Shown: positions 60,187 to 64,000 of the stretch, in pieces
Layout: each line of letters opens with the position of its first letter
Position numbering within the stretch: position 1 is the stretch's first letter
The notes under the pieces: generated by a model
Databases searched by the model: none
The model's input: the letters and a program-made list of their open reading frames with translations, nothing else
Told to the model about the DNA's origin: nothing
Position numbers and translations under genes: made by a program
NCBI RefSeq assembly: GCF_025770735.1
Contig: NZ_JAODPB010000001.1
Coordinates: forward strand, 1,054,001-1,118,000
From: Shouchella tritolerans
GTDB lineage: Bacteria; Bacillota; Bacilli; Bacillales; Bacillaceae_D
Direction: 5' to 3'
Length of the DNA stretch: 64,000 nucleotides

Positions 60187-60223
60187 CAAAGCTCTGGTGC
60201 ATTCCGCTTGCACCGGGGCTTTG
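60187..60223 (+). terminator. tagO terminator
   Basis: CAAAGCTCTGGTGCA pairs with TGCACCGGGGCTTTG (two G-U pairs). T tract is short. Confidence 0.65.
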
Positions 60224-60300
60224 CCGTTTTCAAGCGGAATGCTGGCATATCATGGCACAGATCAGGTACGATTAGGAAAAAACGCCTTGGAGGAGATAGC

Positions 60301-61266
60301 ATGACAACGATCAATTGGGCGATACTTGGCCCAGGAGCAATCGCCAGCGATTTTGCCCAAGCACTAAACAACATCAACGGAACGATTTATGCAGTCGGTT
60401 CAAGGTCGATTGAAAAAGCGCAGGCGTTTGCAAGCAAATTTGGTGTCAAGCATGCGTTTGGAAGCTATGACTCCATGCTTCACGATGAAAACATCGACGC
60501 CGTTTATATTGCAACGCCCCATTCCAACCACTATGAATACATTAAAAAAAGTTTACAAAATGGAAAACATGTTTTATGCGAAAAGGCCATCACGGTAAAC
60601 GGCCAACAGCTTGAAGAATTAATGGGTCTTGCAAAAGAAAAACAACTTGTGCTGATGGAAGCAATGACCCTTTTTCACATGCCGCTCTATGCCAAGTTGC
60701 AACAGTTGATTCATTCAAATGCGTTAGGGCCAGTCAAAATGATCAACGTCACATTTGGCAGTTTAAAGGAAGCGAACCCGCAAAATCGTTTTTTCAATAA
60801 AGAACTTGCCGGCGGGGCGATTTTAGACATTGGCACCTACGCGTTATCGTTTGCGCGCTTTTTTTTAGATAGCCAGCCACATGAAGTGTTGACGACGGTC
60901 AAGCCGTTTGAAACAGGCGTTGATGAACAGTCGGGAATTGTCCTTAAAAACAAACAAGAACAGCTGGCGACGATTGCACTAGCAATGCGCTCGAAAATGC
61001 CAAAACGAGGCATTGTCGCCTGTGAAGGGGGCTACATAACCGTCGATGACTTCCCACGGGCCCAATCCGCGCTGCTCACTTATCCTGATGGCTCAACCGA
61101 GGAAATCACAGCAGGCGATACAGAACATGCCCTCCAATATGAAATACAAGCGATGGAAGCAGCAATAGCCGGCCAAGGAGACACACATATAGCGCTTTCC
61201 CGCGATGTAATGGAGCTAATGGATACCGTTCGCCGCCAATGGGGCATTACGTATCCATTTGAGTAA
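60301..61266 (+). CDS. Gfo/Idh/MocA-family oxidoreductase
   Basis: A 321-residue NAD(P)-dependent oxidoreductase. The Rossmann start is WAILGPGAIASDFAQAL, the family motif is HVLCEKAITVN (the catalytic Lys within EKA), and GGAILDIGTYALSFA lies in the C-terminal domain. It resembles the dihydrodiol/xylose dehydrogenase branch; the sugar or diol substrate is unknown. ATG 60301 has TTGGAGGAG upstream. It is monocistronic, between tagO and csbD. Confidence 0.88.
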   Translation: MTTINWAILGPGAIASDFAQALNNINGTIYAVGSRSIEKAQAFASKFGVKHAFGSYDSMLHDENIDAVYIATPHSNHYEYIKKSLQNGKHVLCEKAITVNGQQLEELMGLAKEKQLVLMEAMTLFHMPLYAKLQQLIHSNALGPVKMINVTFGSLKEANPQNRFFNKELAGGAILDIGTYALSFARFFLDSQPHEVLTTVKPFETGVDEQSGIVLKNKQEQLATIALAMRSKMPKRGIVACEGGYITVDDFPRAQSALLTYPDGSTEEITAGDTEHALQYEIQAMEAAIAGQGDTHIALSRDVMELMDTVRRQWGITYPFE

Positions 61267-61280
61267 CGGCAGAAAAAGAA

Positions 61281-61306
61281 GTTTAACATGGACCGATAGC
61301 GTCTAT
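61281..61306 (+). promoter_or_regulatory. SigB-like promoter of the csbD-like gene
   Basis: GTTTAA (61281-61286), 14 bases, GTCTAT (61301-61306), against the SigB consensus GTTTAA-N12-15-GGGTAT. The -35 is perfect and the -10 matches 4 of 6. csbD is a SigB gene in B. subtilis. Confidence 0.55.
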
Positions 61307-61341
61307 TTAGATAAATACACATCTAAAAGGAGGCGTTATCG

Positions 61342-61521
61342 ATGGCAAACGGAACAACCGACAAAATGAAAAGCGCAGCAAACAAAGCAAAAGGAGCAAC
61401 CAAAGAAGCTGCCGGAAAAGCGGCAGACAATAAAAAAATGCAAGCAGACGGCAAGAAAGACAAACTAAAAGGCAAAGCCCAAGAGATGGAGGGCGACGTT
61501 AAGAAGAGGATGAAGGAGTAA
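61342..61521 (+). CDS. CsbD-family general stress protein
   Basis: A 59-residue, very hydrophilic, Lys/Ala-rich protein: start MANGTTDKMKSAANKAKGAT, then KEAAGKAADNKKMQADGKKD and KLKGKAQEMEGDVKKRMKE. This is the CsbD pattern, with repeated AxGKAK-type helices. Its molecular role is unknown. AAAAGGAGG lies 7 bases before the ATG. The SigB-like promoter upstream supports expression under stress. A terminator follows directly. Confidence 0.88.
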   Translation: MANGTTDKMKSAANKAKGATKEAAGKAADNKKMQADGKKDKLKGKAQEMEGDVKKRMKE

Positions 61522-61523
61522 AA

Positions 61524-61552
61524 AAAACGGCCCGAGATCGGGTCGTTTTTTT
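61524..61552 (+). terminator. csbD terminator
   Basis: AACGGCCCGA pairs with TCGGGTCGTT around GA, followed by TTTTT; A-rich on the other side, so it may act in both directions. Confidence 0.8.
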
Positions 61553-61571
61553 ACAGTACTCTCCAATTTTA

Positions 61572-62040
61572 TTATTTTATTAAATACTTCTTTTCAAACT
61601 TATTAAACATCCATTTAGAGTAAATTATTTCTCCGTCCATCATCGCAAAGTGAAGTGCTTCTTTATATATGTGGTAATTATCGGTTGCCATGGCCCGATA
61701 AAATAAATTAAATTTGTTTTTTCCATTTTGTTGTTCGGCTAAATCCAATAAAGTTAATGCTTTATCAAACTGTTTACGAATAATGTATTGATGGGCTCGT
61801 TCTTCAATATCCATATCCTCATCTAAAGGAAAATATTTTTGGTGCACATTGTGAAGAAACGGTAAGTCATTGTTTTTTATCACGTCTGCTTGTGAAAACT
61901 TTAATTTCTGGTAAAGATTTATTGAAGTAAGTAGATGTTGTTTTGATTTCCTGAAATTTGAAAAATGAGTATTTGGCCGAGGATTTGATGGACATTAGCA
62001 AGAATATACTCTTGGCTTGTATAGCCCATTCTGTGTGTGC
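61572..62040 (-). pseudogene. Remnant of an AimR-like (arbitrium/Rap-type TPR) peptide receptor
   Basis: The minus-strand frame ending at 61572 encodes a TPR-like C-terminus: SKQHLLTSINLYQKL, FLHNVHQKYFPLDED, IEERAHQYIIRKQFDKALTL, then NKFNLFYRAMATDNYHIYKE. The order and key residues resemble the C-terminal half of SPbeta-type AimR (SKQNYL; FLNNVW; AFELINQGKLDEAL; FHYYLKGLITK). Before it, a second frame gives ILANVHQILGQILIF, which joins on if one base is missing from the A run at 61961-61965. Nothing AimR-like is seen beyond ~62090, so the N-terminal DNA-binding half is absent. The similarity is from memory, not a search. No aimP peptide gene is seen. Confidence 0.5.
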
Positions 62041-62338
62041 GTTTACAACCGCTGCCGGCAACCTGTGCAGTAATACCGAATTCAGCAAGCAGTTAGAGAA
62101 TGTTAAGTCTTGTCGGAATAGGGGAAGCATAGTGTGTAAAACGCTTGTGAATATCTTCCCTGCTCGAAAGAGGGATATAGGCATTTGGCGCACATCACAC
62201 TATGAACACCCAAATGAGCAGCCTGTATAAGGATTTAGTGAATGAGTATACCCAGGAAGAAAGCATGGTTTTCGGATTCTTATAGAACAATCCACTTTTC
62301 ATGAGGGAACCTACTTTCCAACCATTGTAAGGCAATAA
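62041..62338. other. Degenerate region with no clear gene
   Basis: Between the AimR-like remnant and ogt. Short frames on both strands (for example plus 62202-62285, 27 codons from ATG) have no ribosome site and no recognisable content. The region may hold further debris of the decayed locus. Confidence 0.4.
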
Positions 62339-62872
62339 TCACTCATTGCTAGCTGAGGCTTGTCTTTCCAAATCCAAAAGCCGTGTCTTCATTTCTAATC
62401 CGCCACGGTAGCCAGTTAATGATCCATTCTTTCCTACTACACGATGACACGGTACGGTTATTAATACTGGATTCGCCCCAATCGCCGCTCCTACAGCTCG
62501 AACGGCTGCTGGTTTATTTATAGAATTGGCAATGTCGGAATAGGACCTAGTCTGTCCGTACGGAATGGCACAAAGTGCGTTCCAGACTGCAAGCTGGAAT
62601 GCTGTTCCATCGTAATCAAATGGAACAGTGAATGTTTTCCGTTTTCCTTCCAAATACTCGGTAATTTCAACCGCATGAGGCTCAAGCTTTTCAGCAGCTT
62701 CCACTAAAGGACTTCCACTAAAGCGCTTTTTAGCCCATTCGGATAATTCCTCAAATGGTTCGTTCGGTGAACCAACAAACACCAGTTCCTTAGAGGTTGA
62801 AGCGATATAAAAATTCAAATCTCTAAACGTTAGCAAAGACCAATATAAGGTTGGTTTGTTGTTTGATTCCAT
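62339..62872 (-). CDS. ogt: Methylated-DNA-protein cysteine methyltransferase (AdaB/Ogt)
   Basis: A 177-residue suicide repair protein that removes methyl groups from O6-methylguanine. The acceptor Cys142 is in TVPCHRVVGKNG, preceded by the helix-turn-helix region YSDIANSINKPAAVRAVG. The N-terminal ribonuclease-like domain is present. It begins one base after the adaA stop, behind GGAGG, so the pair forms the adaA-adaB operon known from B. subtilis. Confidence 0.93.
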   Translation of the reverse strand: MESNNKPTLYWSLLTFRDLNFYIASTSKELVFVGSPNEPFEELSEWAKKRFSGSPLVEAAEKLEPHAVEITEYLEGKRKTFTVPFDYDGTAFQLAVWNALCAIPYGQTRSYSDIANSINKPAAVRAVGAAIGANPVLITVPCHRVVGKNGSLTGYRGGLEMKTRLLDLERQASASNE

Positions 62873-62873
62873 T

Positions 62874-63488
62874 TTACAGTTCCTCCATTTTACTCATTTG
62901 ACGAAATTGTGCTGGTGTATGTCCCATTTTCTTCTTAAATAAAGTAATAAAATAGGACGTGTTAGGTATACCTACACTTATGGCGATATCCGCAATCGCT
63001 TTATTTGTGTGAATCAAATATTCTTTAGCAGCGTTTAATCTAACCTGATGGATATATTCAACGGGTGTGATGCCTTTTATTTTTTTAAACGTACGATGCA
63101 AATGATAGGGACTCCCGTGAGCCATATCTGCTAACGTTTCTAAAGTTAGCTTTTCGATGAAGTTTTTATCGATGTATTCGGTTATAAGAGCCACCCATTC
63201 ACGATCAGGCAAGCTCTCATTCGTAGGCTTGCAACGTTTACAAGGGCGGAAATTGGCATGGAGCGCTTGTTTTGCGTTTGAAAAAATACATACATTTTCT
63301 TTTTTAGGAACGCGAGATTTGCATGACGGTTTACAGAAGATCCTTGTGGTTTTTACGGCATAGAAAAATTGATTATTGTACGAGGCATCATTCTCTATAA
63401 TTGCTTGCCACTTTTCCTTTGTCATCAGGTTCTCGTCAGTCAAAACCCCATCACGATGTTGAAATGAATGATTGATACGATCCGGCAT
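62874..63488 (-). CDS. adaA: Ada-type methylphosphotriester methyltransferase / AraC-family activator
   Basis: A 204-residue protein very close to B. subtilis AdaA (~211). The N-terminal zinc site uses C52 and C56 (IFCKPSCKSRVP) and C83 and C86 (FRPCKRCKP). One of these Cys accepts a methyl group from DNA phosphotriesters, turning the protein into an activator. The C-terminal AraC HTH pair spans LTLETLADMAHGSPYHLHRT and ISVGIPNTSYFITLFKKKMG. Start MPDRIN at 63488 matches the B. subtilis start. It activates adaA-ogt and probably the divergent alkA. Confidence 0.94.
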   Translation of the reverse strand: MPDRINHSFQHRDGVLTDENLMTKEKWQAIIENDASYNNQFFYAVKTTRIFCKPSCKSRVPKKENVCIFSNAKQALHANFRPCKRCKPTNESLPDREWVALITEYIDKNFIEKLTLETLADMAHGSPYHLHRTFKKIKGITPVEYIHQVRLNAAKEYLIHTNKAIADIAISVGIPNTSYFITLFKKKMGHTPAQFRQMSKMEEL

Positions 63489-63834
63489 TACTCCCACCTC
63501 TTCTCACAATGATCCCCTTTAATGGCCGTTTTGTATGACTCTTCTTCACTATAAAGTTCTATGAAGGAGTCACATTCGTATTTTGTTACTGTAAGCTTTG
63601 CAAACCTCATTCGTTTTGAATGGAATCCTAGTTTAAGCATCTGACATTTATATCTTGAACGCTTTTTAGAACCTTTGATAACTAACACTATAACCTCATA
63701 AATAGAAAAATATAAGGTGTTTAGAATGTAATAGCAAGATAACAAAATTCGTACTAATTATTATGTGGTAAAGTGAAACGTCAATCAGTGTAAGTTTTCT
63801 TAGGAAAAAGTCATAAAGTGAGGAGCATGAAAAA
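63489..63834. promoter_or_regulatory. Divergent adaA-alkA control region
   Basis: About 346 AT-rich bases between two divergent adaptive-response genes. It must contain both promoters and AdaA sites, but I could not place them with confidence. A minus-strand frame at 63488-63745 (85 codons) overlaps the adaA start and looks non-coding or doubtful. Confidence 0.45.
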
Positions 63835-64000
63835 GTGAAATGGGATGAAATCAACGATGATATGATTATTGCATTACCTGAAGAGTTTGACATGAATGTT
63901 AACCTAGGCTATCTAAAAAGGGAAAAAAATGAATGTATGTATGAAATCGAGAACGATATCATTACAAGAATGATAGCCATTGGGGAAATTCGGTCCTTGA
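63835..64000 (+). CDS. alkA: DNA-3-methyladenine glycosylase II, AlkA-like (N-terminal part)
   Basis: The first 55 codons run off the window. From GTG 63835 (AGGAG 9 bases upstream) the protein reads KWDEINDDMIIALPEEFDMN, then LGYLKREKNECMYEIENDII, like the N-terminal domain of Firmicute AlkA (pattern F-x4-N-x2-YL-x-R-x2-NECM). AlkA removes alkylated purines from DNA. Its place divergent from adaA-ogt is the same as in B. subtilis. The catalytic HhH domain lies beyond the window. Confidence 0.75.
   Translation, partial: MKWDEINDDMIIALPEEFDMNVNLGYLKREKNECMYEIENDIITRMIAIGEIRSL

Noticed and set aside
61958-62230. Plus-strand 90-codon frame opposite the AimR-like remnant
   Set aside because: No ribosome site and no recognisable motif; the minus strand gives the better protein match.
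63488-63745. Minus-strand 85-codon frame before adaA
   Set aside because: Overlaps the adaA start, has no ribosome site or recognisable domain, and occupies the expected adaA-alkA control region.
1-64000. tRNA, rRNA, insertion sequences, integrase or attachment sites
   Set aside because: None could be recognised on either strand by eye.

Overview
The window looks like chromosome from an endospore-forming, low-to-moderate-GC Bacillaceae species. Spore genes are present (a CotD-type coat protein and the SASP Tlp). Gene order and protein sequences are Bacillus-like (rocB, guaC, tlp, yuzB, adaA-ogt-alkA, teichuronic-acid genes, tagO). The overall style suggests an alkaliphilic Bacillus/Shouchella clausii-type genome; that species assignment is inference. 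I see no rRNA, tRNA, CRISPR array, insertion sequence or intact prophage. Almost everything is core or metabolic-accessory chromosome, with a few decayed genes.

Layout. 1-3.6 kb: 3' end of rocB, a 14-TM-type MFS exporter and a frameshifted methyltransferase behind a consensus promoter and a leader terminator. 3.6-7.3 kb: galK-galT (minus) with a divergent DeoR/LacR-type repressor; a candidate cre and a repeat operator lie at the galK promoter. 7.4-10.6 kb: an LTA-synthase-family enzyme and guaC with a PurR-box pair. 10.7-14 kb: a CUT1 sugar ABC importer (binding lipoprotein and two permeases, no ATPase) behind a strong promoter and a near-perfect cre. 14-16.8 kb: a conserved small protein, cotD with a textbook SigK promoter, and a secreted protein of unknown function. 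16.8-23.9 kb (minus): an operon for a PotABCD-like ABC importer, a nucleoside hydrolase and adenine deaminase, preceded by a strong terminator in its leader. This is a plausible purine-nucleoside uptake and salvage unit. 24-27 kb: small DUF proteins, a tandem UspA protein and an RpiR regulator. 27.2-31 kb: fruK, fructose PTS EIIBC, EIIA and a class II aldolase with cre. 31-33.7 kb: a repeat-containing protein, a PgpA-like protein, a frameshifted coiled-coil gene and tlp.

33.7-40.3 kb: LysR regulator with a divergent flavodoxin-fold reductase, a FabH-like ketosynthase, and a TetR/ABC-2/HlyD efflux operon with a palindromic operator. 40.5-42.6 kb: a threonine-synthase-like gene broken by one in-frame TAG, and an exported alpha carbonic anhydrase. 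42.7-48.7 kb: abgB-abgT-abgA for p-aminobenzoyl-glutamate uptake and hydrolysis, with a divergent regulator of an unusual type. 48.7-50.7 kb: ferredoxin, YuzB, superoxide dismutase and a Cys-rich SufR-like regulator. 50.8-60.2 kb: a teichuronic-acid-type cluster (flippase, three glycosyltransferases, polymerase, UDP-glucose dehydrogenase, TagO), with PhoP-box-like TTTACA/TTTAAC repeats in front of two transcription units, suggesting induction by phosphate starvation. 60.3-64 kb: an oxidoreductase, CsbD with a SigB-like promoter, a decayed arbitrium-receptor (AimR)-like gene, and the adaptive-response genes adaA-ogt with the 5' end of alkA.

Several genes are disrupted by single-base lesions, mostly missing bases in short homopolymers. 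These may be real pseudogenes or assembly errors; raw reads would decide. All calls are from reading the sequence; no database search was run.
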